From: Thermoplasmata archaeon
GTDB lineage: Archaea; Thermoplasmatota; Thermoplasmata; Lutacidiplasmatales; UBA184
Direction of reading: 5' to 3'
Length of the DNA: 64,000 nt
Assembly (NCBI GenBank): GCA_021828195.1
Contig: JAKASQ010000001.1
Coordinates: forward strand, 596,335-660,334
In this document: positions 1 through 8,551 of the stretch, piece after piece
How the letters are laid out: every line of letters begins with the position of its first letter
Numbering within the stretch: the stretch's first letter is position 1
Notes under the pieces: model-generated
The model's database searches: none
What the model saw: only the letters and a program-made list of their open reading frames with translations
Told to the model about the DNA's origin: nothing
Program-made: the position numbers and the translations under genes

Positions 1-144
1 CGCCTCGCTCGTGCATCCGGGGGTGTCGGCCTTCGGATAAAAGTAGAGCACCACCGGCTTCCCTCGGAGCGAAGAGAGGCGGAAGGACGAGCCGTCCTGA
101 AGCTGCTCTTGGAAGTCCGGTGCGGGCTGACCTGCTTCGACCAT
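1..144 (-). CDS. bcp: Peroxiredoxin, Bcp/PrxQ type (N-terminal part only)
   Basis: Thiol peroxidase that reduces hydroperoxides with electrons from thioredoxin-like donors in the cytoplasm. Only the first 48 codons lie in the window; the gene runs off the left edge. The visible part has the thioredoxin-fold start (GQPAPDF, LSSLRGKPVVLYFYPK) and the peroxidatic-cysteine motif ADTPGCTSEA. In this family the peroxidatic Cys sits in the T-P-x-C context. The start ATG at 144 was chosen because an AAATATT box lies about 30 bp upstream, as expected for a nearly leaderless archaeal transcript. Subclass (1-Cys or atypical 2-Cys) cannot be judged because the resolving cysteine would be beyond the edge. 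Confidence 0.88.
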   Translation of the reverse strand, partial: MVEAGQPAPDFQEQLQDGSSFRLSSLRGKPVVLYFYPKADTPGCTSEA

Positions 145-169
145 GGTGGCGATCCTCGGAGCGCCCAGC

Positions 170-177
170 GAATATTT
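170..177 (-). promoter_or_regulatory. Probable BoxA/TATA for the peroxiredoxin gene
   Basis: AAATATTC on the minus strand, centred about 30 bp before the peroxiredoxin ATG, in otherwise GC-rich sequence. Position and composition fit an archaeal TATA box. Confidence 0.5.
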
Positions 178-198
178 AGGAGGGAGGGGCCACGTCGC

Positions 199-435
199 TC
201 ACCCGGCGGATACCGTCACCAGCGTCTCGGTGCCCTTGATGCCCGCGATCCGACGGATCTTCCCGATGACGACGTCCAGCGCCTCGTTGATGTGCTCGGC
301 CTGGACCTTGGCGATCAGGTCGAACGGGCCCGTGACGGCCTGGACCTCTACCACGTGGGGGATCGTGCGGAGCCGCGCGAGGACCTCGTCCAGGCGTCCG
401 ACCTCAATCTCGATGAGCAGGTAGAGCGTTTCCAT
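199..435 (-). CDS. Stand-alone Lrp/AsnC ligand-binding (RAM) domain protein
   Basis: A 78-residue protein that is just the alpha-beta RAM domain normally found at the C-terminus of Lrp/AsnC regulators. It begins METLYLLIEIEVGRLDEVL and contains the family's central pattern V-x-x-V-x-A-V-T-G-P-F-D followed by I-G-K-I-R-R-I-x-G-I. There is no helix-turn-helix. Upstream in-frame codons reach 552, but they would overlap cysS and show no RAM or HTH similarity, so ATG 435 is preferred. Stand-alone RAM proteins are common in archaea and are thought to bind amino acids as oligomers or to partner with full-length Lrp proteins; no target is evident here. Confidence 0.8.
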   Translation of the reverse strand: METLYLLIEIEVGRLDEVLARLRTIPHVVEVQAVTGPFDLIAKVQAEHINEALDVVIGKIRRIAGIKGTETLVTVSAG

Positions 436-550
436 GGGCCCGTCGACCGTAGCGGCAGGTTCGATGCCGCTCTTCAAGCTAACGAGCCGGCCCCCATGGT
501 ACGGTCCGTCCCAAAGCGCTATCTTCCCGCTCACGCCGCTCGCCTCGCGC

Positions 551-1777
551 ATGGCATTCGATTACCTCGATACCCTTACCGAGCGGAGCGTTCGGCTCCG
601 GCCGCACGGGCGGCCGTACGTCGCCGCGTACGTCTGTGGCCCCACCGTCTACGCCCCCGCCCACGTCGGCCACGGCCGTACCTACCTCGCGTTCGACATC
701 GTCCGCCGGTACCTGCGCGACGCCGGGGTCCGGACGCGTCACGTGATGAACGTCACGGACGTGGAGGACAAGATCGACGAGCGCGCCCGCGAACTCGGGA
801 TGACCCCCATGGGGCTGGCGCGCCAGGAAGAGCGTCGGTTCTTCCGCGAGCTCGACGCCCTTCACATCCTTCCTCCGACCTTCGCCCCTCGGGCGAGCGC
901 GTGGGTGCCTCGGATGGTCCGTATCGGTCGGCAGCTCGAGCGACGCGGCTACGTCGAGCGTCGCGGCGACAGCTGGTGGTACTCGCCACCGGCGAGCCAT
1001 ACCCGACGCAATTTCAAGCTGGCCACGGACGTGGCGCGCCACGCAGTCCGGGAGCCGAACGGAGGGCCCCGCGGCACGCGCCCGGACCCTCGGGATTTCA
1101 TGATCTGGAGACGTCAGGAGGCTCCCGTACCGACCTGGGCGAGCCCCTGGGGGCGGGGAGTGCCGGGCTGGCACCTCGAGTGCTACGCGATGGCCCTCCA
1201 CCACCTGGGTGTTCCGGTGGATTACCAAGGCGGCGGGAAGGACCTCGTCTTTCCCCATCACTACGCGCAGAACGAGATCGCCCTCGCGCTCCAGGGCACT
1301 CCGTTCGCGCGCGGTTTCATGCACTTCGGTTTCGTGCGCGACGGGGGCTCGAAGATGTCCAAGTCGGTCGGGAACCTCGTCTCCCTCGGGCCCGCGACTC
1401 GCGAATACGGCGCGTCCGCGCTCCGATGGTACCTGCTCAGCCGGCCCTATGCCGATCCGCTCGACTGGTCCGATCGCGATGCGGGACGGGCCCGAGCGGC
1501 CTACCGGGAGGTACGCCGCAGAGTCGTACGCTCCGTCGCCGGCGGGGCGAGCGGCACCGTGTCGGCGGCGCAGGCGTCGCGCTTCGCGAGCGAAGTGGCA
1601 CGGTCGATCGGGATGAACCTGGGAGTCGACCGCGCCTTCGAGCGGATCCGCCGATGGGCCGAGGCCCTCGGTCGAGCGCCTCGGCCGTACGCGCGTGCGG
1701 GCGATCGTTCCGCGGTACGTGCGGCCTACGAGCAGGTGGAGCGCCTGACGGGCCTCGAGCTACTGGGTACCCGATGA
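551..1777 (+). CDS. cysS: Cysteinyl-tRNA synthetase (short form)
   Basis: Class I synthetase that charges tRNA-Cys with cysteine using ATP. Over 408 residues it shows C29 in YVCGPTVY, the HIGH-type motif HVGHGRT (38-44), WHLEC with C211, GGGKDLVFPHHYAQNE (H236/H237) and KMSKS at 268-272. C29, C211 and the histidine pair correspond to the catalytic zinc ligands. Only about 136 residues follow KMSKS, so the C-terminal anticodon-binding part is shorter than in typical enzymes of about 460 residues. The upstream in-frame extension to 434 overlaps the divergent RAM gene and is not CysRS-like, so ATG 551 is used. The stop overlaps the next ATG by 4 nt. The related ligase MshC is a less likely alternative because this is an archaeon. 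Confidence 0.9.
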   Translation: MAFDYLDTLTERSVRLRPHGRPYVAAYVCGPTVYAPAHVGHGRTYLAFDIVRRYLRDAGVRTRHVMNVTDVEDKIDERARELGMTPMGLARQEERRFFRELDALHILPPTFAPRASAWVPRMVRIGRQLERRGYVERRGDSWWYSPPASHTRRNFKLATDVARHAVREPNGGPRGTRPDPRDFMIWRRQEAPVPTWASPWGRGVPGWHLECYAMALHHLGVPVDYQGGGKDLVFPHHYAQNEIALALQGTPFARGFMHFGFVRDGGSKMSKSVGNLVSLGPATREYGASALRWYLLSRPYADPLDWSDRDAGRARAAYREVRRRVVRSVAGGASGTVSAAQASRFASEVARSIGMNLGVDRAFERIRRWAEALGRAPRPYARAGDRSAVRAAYEQVERLTGLELLGTR

Positions 1778-2181
1778 CGCTGCGCCACGTGGGCATTCGG
1801 GTGACCGATCTCGATCGCTCGGTCGCATTCTACCGGGAGGGTCTCGACCTCGTCGAGACGGGCCGCGGATCGATGAACCACGGCGGGCGGTTCGTGCAGC
1901 TCGAGGACCCTGAAAGCCGTCAGGCGCTCGAACTGAACTGGTATCCCCCCGACAACCCCTATGCTATGCCGTTCGTCCCCGGTGAGGGCTTGGACCACCT
2001 CGGAGTCGAGGTCACGGATCTCCGGGCCGTGTGGGAACGGCTTCTGCGACTCGGCACCCACGTCGCGATCGCTCCGTGGATCGAGGTGGGCCCCCTTCGG
2101 TCGTACCGGATCGGTTTCGTGACGGACCCGGACGGCAACTGGATCGAGGTCCAGGGTCTGCTTCCCGCTCTTCCGGGTTAG
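1774..2181 (+). CDS. Glyoxalase I-like VOC-family protein
   Basis: A 135-residue protein with two beta-alpha-beta-beta-beta VOC modules. The metal-ligand pattern is typical of glyoxalase I: H near the start (RHVGIRVTDLDRSVAFYR), E in ALELNWY, H in GLDHLGVEV and E in NWIEVQ. Family members remove methylglyoxal as a thiol adduct or act on other small carbonyl substrates, and the substrate cannot be read from sequence alone. It starts inside the cysS stop (ATGA overlap), so the two are translationally coupled. The 3' end overlaps the convergent thiolase gene by 4 nt. Confidence 0.82.
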   Translation: MTLRHVGIRVTDLDRSVAFYREGLDLVETGRGSMNHGGRFVQLEDPESRQALELNWYPPDNPYAMPFVPGEGLDHLGVEVTDLRAVWERLLRLGTHVAIAPWIEVGPLRSYRIGFVTDPDGNWIEVQGLLPALPG

Positions 2182-3383
2182 AGGCCGCGCCGATCCACGA
2201 TCACGCTGAGGCCGTTCCCGCCGCCCATGCACAGGGTGGCGAGGCCGAGCGAGGTGTTCGAGCGGACCAGCTCGTGGACGAGCGTGACCACGATCCGGGC
2301 GCCGCTCATGCCGATCGGGTGCCCGAGCGCGATGGCGCCTCCGTGGACGTTGAACTGACGATCGGTGAACCCGAACGCGCGCATCACCGCGATCGACGCC
2401 GACGCGAAAGCCTCGTTGTGCTCGATCCGATCGAATTCCTCCGGCGCGAACCCGGTCGCTGCGAGGTGCTTGCCTACGGTGGGGATCGGGGACTCCATCA
2501 CGTCCGATGGATCGACGCCCGAGACGCAGATCGAATGGATCCACGCGAGCGGTTTCAGCCGGCGGTGCTCGACCTCGTGCGCGCTCGCCAGCACGAGCGC
2601 GGCACCGCCGTCCGCGAGCGAGGAGGAGCTCCCCGGCGTGAGGACCCCGTCGGGGCGAAACGCCGGCTTGAGCCGAGAGAGCGCGACCATCGACGTGTCC
2701 GCGCGGGGACCTTCGTCGTGGTCGAGTCCGGGGGACCGAGGTGTGATTCCCGGTGGCACGGCGACGATCTCCGATGCGAAGGTGCCATCGCGGGTGGCCC
2801 GCAGCGCCCGCTCGTGGCTCCTCAGCCCGAAGGCGTCGATCTCGACGCGCGACAGACCGAGCTTGCGGGCGATCCGCTCGCCAGTCAGTCCCATCTCTTC
2901 GTGCTCGCCGTAGGCGTCGATGAGTGCGTCGTTGCGCATCGCGTCGACGAACGGTCGGTTTCCGTACTTGATCCCCCAACGGACCTCCCCGTCGACAAGG
3001 AACGGAGCGCGCGACATGCTTTCCATCCCGCCCACCAGGACTCGGCCGGCGGCGCCGGACCGTATCTCCGAGTACCCGAGGTGCAGCGCCTTCATGCCCG
3101 AGCCGCAGACCATGTTGATCGTGCTGGCGCCGGAACTGTCCGGGATACCCGTACCCCGCAGGACCTGTCGTGCCGGGTTCTGGCCGGCACCGGCCTGAAT
3201 GCAGTGCCCATAGAGGACCTCCTCGATATCGGCGGGTGGGATGCCGCTCTTTCCGATCGCGGAACGGGCCGCCACGGTGCCGAGCTGGACCGCCGAGAGC
3301 TCGCGGAGCGAGCCACCATATCTCCCGACCGGGGTGCGGATCGCGCCGACGATCGCGACCGTCCGCTCTACCGCGTTCGACAT
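2178..3383 (-). CDS. Acetyl-CoA C-acyltransferase (thiolase)
   Basis: Thiolase of 401 residues that condenses or cleaves acyl-CoA and acetyl-CoA. It carries the nucleophilic cysteine C93 in NMVCGSGMKA, the HNEAFA motif, GGAIALGHPIGMSGAR and the second active-site cysteine in LCMGGGNGL. Unlike many archaeal acetyl-CoA acetyltransferases of the mevalonate pathway, it resembles bacterial degradative or biosynthetic thiolases with all catalytic residues present. An in-frame GTG exists at 3404, but ATG 3383 is preceded by GGAGGT with a short CCC spacer, a clear Shine-Dalgarno site, so it is preferred. It could act in beta-oxidation with the acyl-CoA dehydrogenase at 23.3 kb or supply acetoacetyl-CoA. 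Confidence 0.93.
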   Translation of the reverse strand: MSNAVERTVAIVGAIRTPVGRYGGSLRELSAVQLGTVAARSAIGKSGIPPADIEEVLYGHCIQAGAGQNPARQVLRGTGIPDSSGASTINMVCGSGMKALHLGYSEIRSGAAGRVLVGGMESMSRAPFLVDGEVRWGIKYGNRPFVDAMRNDALIDAYGEHEEMGLTGERIARKLGLSRVEIDAFGLRSHERALRATRDGTFASEIVAVPPGITPRSPGLDHDEGPRADTSMVALSRLKPAFRPDGVLTPGSSSSLADGGAALVLASAHEVEHRRLKPLAWIHSICVSGVDPSDVMESPIPTVGKHLAATGFAPEEFDRIEHNEAFASASIAVMRAFGFTDRQFNVHGGAIALGHPIGMSGARIVVTLVHELVRSNTSLGLATLCMGGGNGLSVIVDRRGL

Positions 3384-3443
3384 GGGACCTCCGCCATTCG
3401 ACACACGGCTTAACGCCGTCGCGTGACGGCGCTGGATTCGCGC

Positions 3444-4187
3444 CTAGTCTTCCTCGACCCGGGGAGCAAGCAGGAACCGGCCCGAGCCCTTGCCGCCCGC
3501 GACGGTGAATTCGATCTTGAGCGGGTACTCATTTCCAACGTGGAGGGTGACCTCCTCGGCGGAGGTGATGGACTTCATCATCGAACTGAAGAAATCGAGC
3601 GGGTACATGCTCTTCACCGGCTCCTTCACCTCGAGTCGGGACAGCCCCGGACCGCCCTTGACCAGGTCGAGATCGACCCGATCGGTCTCCGCTTCCGAGT
3701 AGAGGCTGAACTTGTCCGGGTCGACGGCGATGGTGACGTGGTCGGAGATGCTCTCGCTTCCCCGGATCCCCTGGCGGATCTCCTCCATACGGACCACCGC
3801 GACCGCCGGCGGACTCACGTTCGGCACCTTGGGGTCGGCGATCCCAGCGGGATCGATCACGGACATGTGCCGCGTGACCTTCCCGACCCTGACAACGAGG
3901 CGGCTCTTGCCCCCGTCGTACTGGAGGTCGAGGATGTCGTTCGGCTTGGAGAGTCGGAGCACGTCCTTCAGTTTTTCGATGTCGATGCCGATCTCGGTAG
4001 GCTCGCCGGTGAACTCCTCGAAAGCGCCCTTGTCGAGCTTGAGCACCAGCATGGCGACGTGGGAGGGATCGACCGCCTTGACCTCGAGACCGTCCTTGGA
4101 GATCGAGAGCTTGACCTCCGATACGAGGGTCGAAACGACCTCGACAAGCTCGCGGAGGACCTCGGTGCGGATGCGCGCCTTGAACAT
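3444..4187 (-). CDS. pcn: DNA polymerase sliding clamp (PCNA)
   Basis: Trimeric processivity clamp that tethers DNA polymerase, ligase, FEN1 and others to DNA. The 247-residue length is normal. The sequence has the two-fold repeated clamp fold: an N-terminal domain starting MFKARIRTEVLRELVEVVS, the VDPSHVAMLVLKL segment, the interdomain connector region, and the C-terminal LKIEFTVAGGKGSGRFLLAPR strand. The clamp binds replication proteins through PIP boxes, and DNA ligase is also encoded in this window. Start ATG 4187 matches the conserved N-terminus; a TATA element lies about 40 bp upstream. It is transcribed divergently from alaX. Confidence 0.96.
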   Translation of the reverse strand: MFKARIRTEVLRELVEVVSTLVSEVKLSISKDGLEVKAVDPSHVAMLVLKLDKGAFEEFTGEPTEIGIDIEKLKDVLRLSKPNDILDLQYDGGKSRLVVRVGKVTRHMSVIDPAGIADPKVPNVSPPAVAVVRMEEIRQGIRGSESISDHVTIAVDPDKFSLYSEAETDRVDLDLVKGGPGLSRLEVKEPVKSMYPLDFFSSMMKSITSAEEVTLHVGNEYPLKIEFTVAGGKGSGRFLLAPRVEED

Positions 4188-4223
4188 GGGGAAACCCTGG
4201 GCCGCGACTACGTGTATCACCTC

Positions 4224-4230
4224 TTTATAG
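4224..4230 (-). promoter_or_regulatory. TATA box for pcn
   Basis: CTATAAA on the minus strand, centred about 40 bp before the PCNA ATG, implying a leader of roughly 14 nt. It lies in the divergent spacer shared with alaX. Confidence 0.6.
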
Positions 4231-4287
4231 GTTGCCCACCGGCGAGGCGGCCGACGTGGTTTTTGCGCTCGTGCGCGTGCGAGCGGC

Positions 4288-5040
4288 GTGACCGAGTTCG
4301 CCGATCTCGATAGCACCGACGCCGCCTACGTGCGTACGTTCCACGCGCGGATCCAAGCGCGTCCCCCCGGAGCGGTCGTGCTCGACCGCACATACTTCTA
4401 CGCGGTTGGGGGCGGTCAGCCCGCGGACCGCGGCCTCCTCCGCGCCCCGACGGGGCGCACCGTGGATGTGGTGGACGTTACCAAGAGCGGGTCCGCCGTG
4501 CTCCACCGGGTGCGGGGTACTCCTGAGGCGCTCGCCGATCTCGCCGTCGGTACCGAGGTGGAGGGGGCCCTCGACTTCGACCGGCGCTATCGCCACATGC
4601 GCCTGCACACCGCTCAGCACTTCCTCAGCGCCCGGATCTTCACCCGGGCCAACATTCGGACCCAGAAGGCGAAGCTCGGGGGCCGAGAAGGGACCCTCGA
4701 TCTGGAGGGGGCGGTAACGGCAGCCCTGCTTTCGGAACTCGCGGAGGACGCGGCCGAAGCCCATTCCCACCCCCGGCCCGTACGGATCCGCCACGTGTTG
4801 AGAGCCGAGTGGGACCGACACCCCTCCGCACGATCCGGCCTCGTGCGCCTCGCCGGGCACATCGATCCCGTGCGTGTGATCGAGATCGACGGGATCGACG
4901 CCTGTCCGTGTGGGGGCACGCATGTTCGATCGACCGGCGAGATCGGCCGGATCGCGATCCGCGATCCGATTCCCCTCGCCGGAGGGGGCTGCCGCCTCAC
5001 GTTCACGCTTTCGGAGGAGACCGCCACTCGGAGCGTGTGA
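4288..5040 (+). CDS. alaX: AlaX-type alanyl-tRNA trans-editing protein
   Basis: Free-standing homologue of the AlaRS editing domain; it hydrolyses Ser- or Gly-mischarged tRNA-Ala. The 250 residues include the N-terminal barrel motif YFYAVGGGQPADRG, the zinc-site half HTAQHFLSA, and the second half CPCGGTHVRSTGEIG. These HxxxH and CxxxH elements are the catalytic zinc ligands of the family. The GTG start at 4288 was chosen as the first start after the divergent spacer. Length places it with the AlaX-M group, which has an extra N-terminal domain. Its 3' end overlaps the convergent acetyltransferase gene by 38 nt. Confidence 0.92.
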   Translation: MTEFADLDSTDAAYVRTFHARIQARPPGAVVLDRTYFYAVGGGQPADRGLLRAPTGRTVDVVDVTKSGSAVLHRVRGTPEALADLAVGTEVEGALDFDRRYRHMRLHTAQHFLSARIFTRANIRTQKAKLGGREGTLDLEGAVTAALLSELAEDAAEAHSHPRPVRIRHVLRAEWDRHPSARSGLVRLAGHIDPVRVIEIDGIDACPCGGTHVRSTGEIGRIAIRDPIPLAGGGCRLTFTLSEETATRSV

Positions 5041-5545
5041 CGCCGTAGACGTAGACGTCGTGCCACCGCGCATGATGAAATAGCGCGCCCCGCAACGACC
5101 CCTCCCGCCGGAACCCGATCCGTTCCAGGAGTCGGGCCGAGGGAACGTTCTCCACGTCGCAGGTCGCCCCGATCCTCTGGACGGTCTGGGTTCGGAACAG
5201 CTCGGTCACCAGGACCTGCACGGCCTCGCGTCCAAGTCCCTTTCCTCGTTGGGCGGGGTCTCCGAGCAAGTACCACACGTCGATGTACTCCAGGACCGGA
5301 TGCGCCCGATACCAGCCGACACAGCCTACGGTGGTCCCCGTCGCCCGGAGTTCCACGGCGTACCGGGGGTAGAGCGAGCCGGGGTCTCCGGCGGCGCCGG
5401 CGAGTCCGGCGGCGAACGTGTCGACCGTGTCCGGTTCGTACCGGTCGAACGGCGCTACGAGCTCGGGATCCTGGTACCATTCGAACAGGGGCACCGCGTC
5501 CTGGGCGGTCGGCGGGCGCAAGCGGACCTGAGACCCTTCGAGCAC
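5003..5545 (-). CDS. GNAT acetyltransferase, RimJ/RimL-like
   Basis: A 180-residue N-acetyltransferase of the RimJ/RimL branch. It begins VRLRPPTAQDAVPLFEW and has the acetyl-CoA pyrophosphate-binding motif in QRGKGLGREAVQVLV, followed by NVPSARLLERIGFRREGSLR, the classic C-terminal GNAT segment. Such enzymes acetylate N-terminal residues of proteins or small amines; the substrate is not predictable here. It is convergent with alaX with a 38-nt overlap of coding ends. Confidence 0.87.
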   Translation of the reverse strand: MLEGSQVRLRPPTAQDAVPLFEWYQDPELVAPFDRYEPDTVDTFAAGLAGAAGDPGSLYPRYAVELRATGTTVGCVGWYRAHPVLEYIDVWYLLGDPAQRGKGLGREAVQVLVTELFRTQTVQRIGATCDVENVPSARLLERIGFRREGSLRGALFHHARWHDVYVYGVTRSEWRSPPKA

Positions 5546-5603
5546 CTTTTCCTCGGCCCGGCCGGAACGGCGGCCGGCGCCGGCCGGCTCTCATCTGCGG
5601 CCC

Positions 5604-5612
5604 TCTTATATG
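5604..5612 (+). promoter_or_regulatory. TATA box for the epimerase-glycosyltransferase pair
   Basis: CTTATATGT, centred about 30 bp before ATG 5638. Because ATG 5629 is only about 21 bp from the box centre and may not be in the transcript, this site favours the later start. The same A/T patch could serve the divergent acetyltransferase. Confidence 0.5.
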
Positions 5613-5637
5613 TACATCCTCCTCGCCGATGTGTGCC

Positions 5638-6606
5638 ATGAGGCCACCGGCGTCTCGAGGTCCGGTCGTCGTAACGGGCGGCGCCGGTGCGATCGGACAG
5701 ATGCTCGTCCGCTCCCTACTTCACCGCGGCCACGAGGTCCGGGTCATCGACAACCTCTCTTCTGGACAGAGAAGCGATCTGCCGGATCCCGCGTCGGAGC
5801 CTCGCCTCTCCATCCTCCAGGCGGACCTGAGGGAACCGAAGGCCTGGGAGTCGCAGTTCGAGGGGGCCGAAGCCGTCTGGCACTTGGCTGCGAACCGGGA
5901 CATCCGGTTGGGCACGAGCCGGCCGGAGATCGATCTAGAGCAGGGCACCATCGCGTCGTTCCACGTGATCGACGCCGCTCGCCGCCACGCGGTCCCGCGG
6001 GCACATCTCACCTCCTCGTGCGTGGTCTACGGCTTGCCGACCGTCTTTCCCACGCCCGAGAGCTACGGCCCACTGGAACCGCAGTCGCTGTACGCCGCCT
6101 CGAAGCTGGCGGCGGAAGGACTGTTCAGCGCGTACGCCCACACCTACGGTCTGCGATCGTACATCTTCCGTCTCGCGAACATCATCGACGCCCGGATGAA
6201 TCACGGCGTGATCTTCGATTTCTTCGAGAAGCTGAAGAGGGACCCCACTCGCCTGGAGGTCCTCGGCGATGGACATCAGGCGAAGAGCTACCTGCGCACC
6301 GAGGACTGCGTGGCCGGAATGCTCCTCGTCGCCGACCGCGCGGACGCGAAGGTGAACATCTACAACCTCGGGACCCTCGATCGCATCTCGGTGCGGGAGA
6401 TTGCGGAAAAGGTGGTGCGCGCCCACGGCGAGAAGGCCCGGATCGAGTTCACCGGAGGGTCCCAGGGCTGGGCCGGCGACGTTCCCCAGTTGCTTCTGAG
6501 CATCGACCGTGCCAGTGCCCTCGGCTGGCGCCCGCCCTACACCAGCGCTGCCGCCGTCGATCGGACGATCGCCGAGGTCGCGTTCGCTCGGGGGCTCGGG
6601 CGCTGA
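5638..6606 (+). CDS. NAD-dependent sugar-nucleotide epimerase/dehydratase
   Basis: Extended short-chain dehydrogenase of 322 residues, most like UDP-glucose 4-epimerases. It has the NAD-binding glycine motif TGGAGAIG near the N-terminus, HLAANRDIR, the catalytic Ser in LTSSCVVYG and the YxxxK pair in LYAASKLAAEG. Later segments RLANIIDARMNHGVIFDF and GDGHQAKSYLRTEDCV match the substrate-binding half. The adjacent glycosyltransferase starts 10 nt downstream, so the two probably work together in making a surface glycan or glycolipid. ATG 5638 is chosen over 5629 because of TATA spacing. Confidence 0.92.
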   Translation: MRPPASRGPVVVTGGAGAIGQMLVRSLLHRGHEVRVIDNLSSGQRSDLPDPASEPRLSILQADLREPKAWESQFEGAEAVWHLAANRDIRLGTSRPEIDLEQGTIASFHVIDAARRHAVPRAHLTSSCVVYGLPTVFPTPESYGPLEPQSLYAASKLAAEGLFSAYAHTYGLRSYIFRLANIIDARMNHGVIFDFFEKLKRDPTRLEVLGDGHQAKSYLRTEDCVAGMLLVADRADAKVNIYNLGTLDRISVREIAEKVVRAHGEKARIEFTGGSQGWAGDVPQLLLSIDRASALGWRPPYTSAAAVDRTIAEVAFARGLGR

Positions 6607-6616
6607 GGATCCGCCG

Positions 6617-7684
6617 ATGGCCGGACGCCCGCGCACGCCCGGGGAAGTGACGGTCATCGTCACGGTCCTGAACGATTCTCGCGTCCGGAGGGCGATCGAG
6701 AGTCTACGATCCCAGCATCATGCCATCGCCACGATCGTCATCGACGACGGAGGCGGCCCCTCCGGCGAAATCCGGCGAATTGCCGAGGGAATCGCCCGCT
6801 CCGATCCGCACGTCCAGTGGCTGGATGCCCCGGGTTCGGTCGCCCAGAGCCGGAACACCGCGCTCGCTCGGGTCGATTCGGAGTTCGTGGCCTTCCTGGA
6901 CGCCGACGAGATCGCCCCCGTCGACTGGCTCGCGCACCTGCTCGCGCCGTTCTCCGACCCCGCGATCGGCTTCACGGGAGGTCCGACGCCCGCTCTCGCG
7001 GGTTCGGCCCGTGGACCCGGGGTCCGGTACTACGACGGGTACCTTCGCCGCTTCTACGATGTGGTCGCCCGTCGCCATCCCCACGCTCTCCCGATGGGAA
7101 ACTCGGCGTGGCGAATGGCGGTCTTCGATCGGTGCGGTCCGCTCGACACGACCCTCTCTCTCGGCGCGGGCAACGAGGACCACGACATGGCCGTTCGGAC
7201 CCTCGGGGCCGGCTGGAAGGCCGCGTACGTCCCCGAAGCGTACGTCGAGCACGACTTTTCGGACCTGACCTCCTGGAGGCTCCTGCGCAAGCAATCGCGC
7301 TACGCGTTCGGCGGGTTCGCCCTGTGGCGACGACGAGGCAGCACCTACGAGGCGTCGGGCACGCGCCTCGCGCCGTATGTGGTGCTGCCCGGGCTCGCCG
7401 TTCTTGGGGCGATACTCCTCGTACCGGTGCCGACTCGGACCCTGGGGGAGATCTTGCTCGGCGTCGGTGCGATCGGACTGGGCCTCCTCGCGCTCGGGCT
7501 CACCGCCCAGGGGTTCGCCTGGGATCGAACCTATCCCGGGATGCGATATCGGGCGTTCGAGATCCTCCGCCGATGGGCGACCCTGTGGGGGGCGGCCCGG
7601 GGGTGGCTCCGATTCGGTTGGAGCGGACGACGGCCGGGCGCCGGGGCGACCGCGACCGACTCTTCGGCGTCGGGCAAACCTTAA
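6617..7684 (+). CDS. Family 2 glycosyltransferase with C-terminal membrane segments
   Basis: A 355-residue GT-A fold transferase. It starts GEVTVIVTVLNDSRVRRAIE, has a DDGGGPS nucleotide-binding region, the DXD-like FLDADE metal site, and GNEDHDMAVR plus a basic LLRKQSRYAFGG segment typical of GT2 enzymes. After about residue 250 come two hydrophobic stretches (VVLPGLAVLGAILLVPV; LLGVGAIGLGLLALGL), so it is probably tethered to the cytoplasmic membrane. It follows the epimerase gene by 10 nt and likely uses a nucleotide sugar made or modified by it. The acceptor is unknown. Confidence 0.9.
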   Translation: MAGRPRTPGEVTVIVTVLNDSRVRRAIESLRSQHHAIATIVIDDGGGPSGEIRRIAEGIARSDPHVQWLDAPGSVAQSRNTALARVDSEFVAFLDADEIAPVDWLAHLLAPFSDPAIGFTGGPTPALAGSARGPGVRYYDGYLRRFYDVVARRHPHALPMGNSAWRMAVFDRCGPLDTTLSLGAGNEDHDMAVRTLGAGWKAAYVPEAYVEHDFSDLTSWRLLRKQSRYAFGGFALWRRRGSTYEASGTRLAPYVVLPGLAVLGAILLVPVPTRTLGEILLGVGAIGLGLLALGLTAQGFAWDRTYPGMRYRAFEILRRWATLWGAARGWLRFGWSGRRPGAGATATDSSASGKP

Positions 7685-7687
7685 ACG
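7679..7687 (+). promoter_or_regulatory. BoxA/TATA for the FKBP gene
   Basis: CCTTAAACG centred 26 bp before the FKBP ATG and overlapping the end of the glycosyltransferase gene. The spacing implies a leaderless transcript. Confidence 0.6.
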
Positions 7688-7708
7688 GCATGCGCCCTCG
7701 GCGCGGAG

Positions 7709-8551
7709 ATGTCCCCCCACGCATCGGAATCGTCGACACCGATCAAGTCCGGAGAGCTCGTGCAACTCGAGTACGAGCTTTGGGCCGAGGGCGGTGGCCG
7801 CACCGATCTCATCGATGCGACGAGCGAGGAGGTCGTGCAGAAGGCGACCGGGACCCTGCCGAGCGGCCGAACCTTCGGCCCGCGGCCGCATCTTATCGGG
7901 GGAGAGTACTTCCCTGCGGGGATCGAGAAGGTCCTCGAGGGCGCTCAGATCGGCGAGAAGTTCGAGCGGGAGTTCGCTCCCGCGGACGCCTTCGGGGAGC
8001 GGGACCCGAACCTCATCGAACTGTTCTCGATGGGCGAGGTCCAACGCCTCCCCGAGATGCGGCGCGAGGACGCCGAGCTCGAGATCGGCACCGTTCTCAC
8101 CATCCGCGGCCGTCGGGGACGGGTGGTTACGCTCACGCAGGCCCGGGTCCGGGTCGATTTCAACCCACCGTTCGCCGGACGCAAGATCCGCGCGAAGTTC
8201 AGGATCGTCGGCCGCATCGAAGGAGCTGTCGAGCAGGTCCGCGCACTGATCGAGCTGGAATACGGACACTCCAAGGAATTCCAGATCGAGGTTCACGGCA
8301 AGTCGATCGTCCTCACGATCCCTGACCGCACCAAGTTCGATGTCGCCTGGTTCGGTGCGAAACCTCGCGTCGTCGACCGTCTCCGCACACAGCTCGAAGC
8401 ACATTCCGTCAAGCTCATCGAGGAGTACGTGACCCCGAAAGCGGCGGCGGCCGAGACGCCGGTTTCCGCGGCCGCGGTCGAACTCACGCCCGAGACTCCG
8501 GAAAAGGGGACCGCAGCGCACTCTCACACGCACTCGTCGAAGTCCGCGTAG
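7709..8551 (+). CDS. FKBP-type peptidyl-prolyl isomerase, SlyD-like long form
   Basis: Peptidyl-prolyl cis-trans isomerase and folding chaperone of 280 residues. It shows the FKBP start ([25 protein letters not shown]), [21 protein letters not shown], and the insert-in-flap arrangement ([16 protein letters not shown]) of SlyD-like archaeal FKBPs. A second domain (about residues 150-245) is the C-terminal extension seen in long archaeal FKBPs. The tail is low complexity and ends in HSHTHSS, a His-rich stretch that could bind metal as in bacterial SlyD. The TATA box 26 bp before ATG supports this start. Expected in the cytoplasm. Confidence 0.92.
   Translation: MSPHASESSTPIKSGELVQLEYELWAEGGGRTDLIDATSEEVVQKATGTLPSGRTFGPRPHLIGGEYFPAGIEKVLEGAQIGEKFEREFAPADAFGERDPNLIELFSMGEVQRLPEMRREDAELEIGTVLTIRGRRGRVVTLTQARVRVDFNPPFAGRKIRAKFRIVGRIEGAVEQVRALIELEYGHSKEFQIEVHGKSIVLTIPDRTKFDVAWFGAKPRVVDRLRTQLEAHSVKLIEEYVTPKAAAAETPVSAAAVELTPETPEKGTAAHSHTHSSKSA

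Noticed and set aside
109-2181. Long plus-strand ORF of 690 residues covering cysS and the VOC gene
   Set aside because: Most of it is an Arg/Pro-rich shadow frame of the RAM gene and cysS. Only its last 135 codons are a real gene (the VOC protein from 1774).
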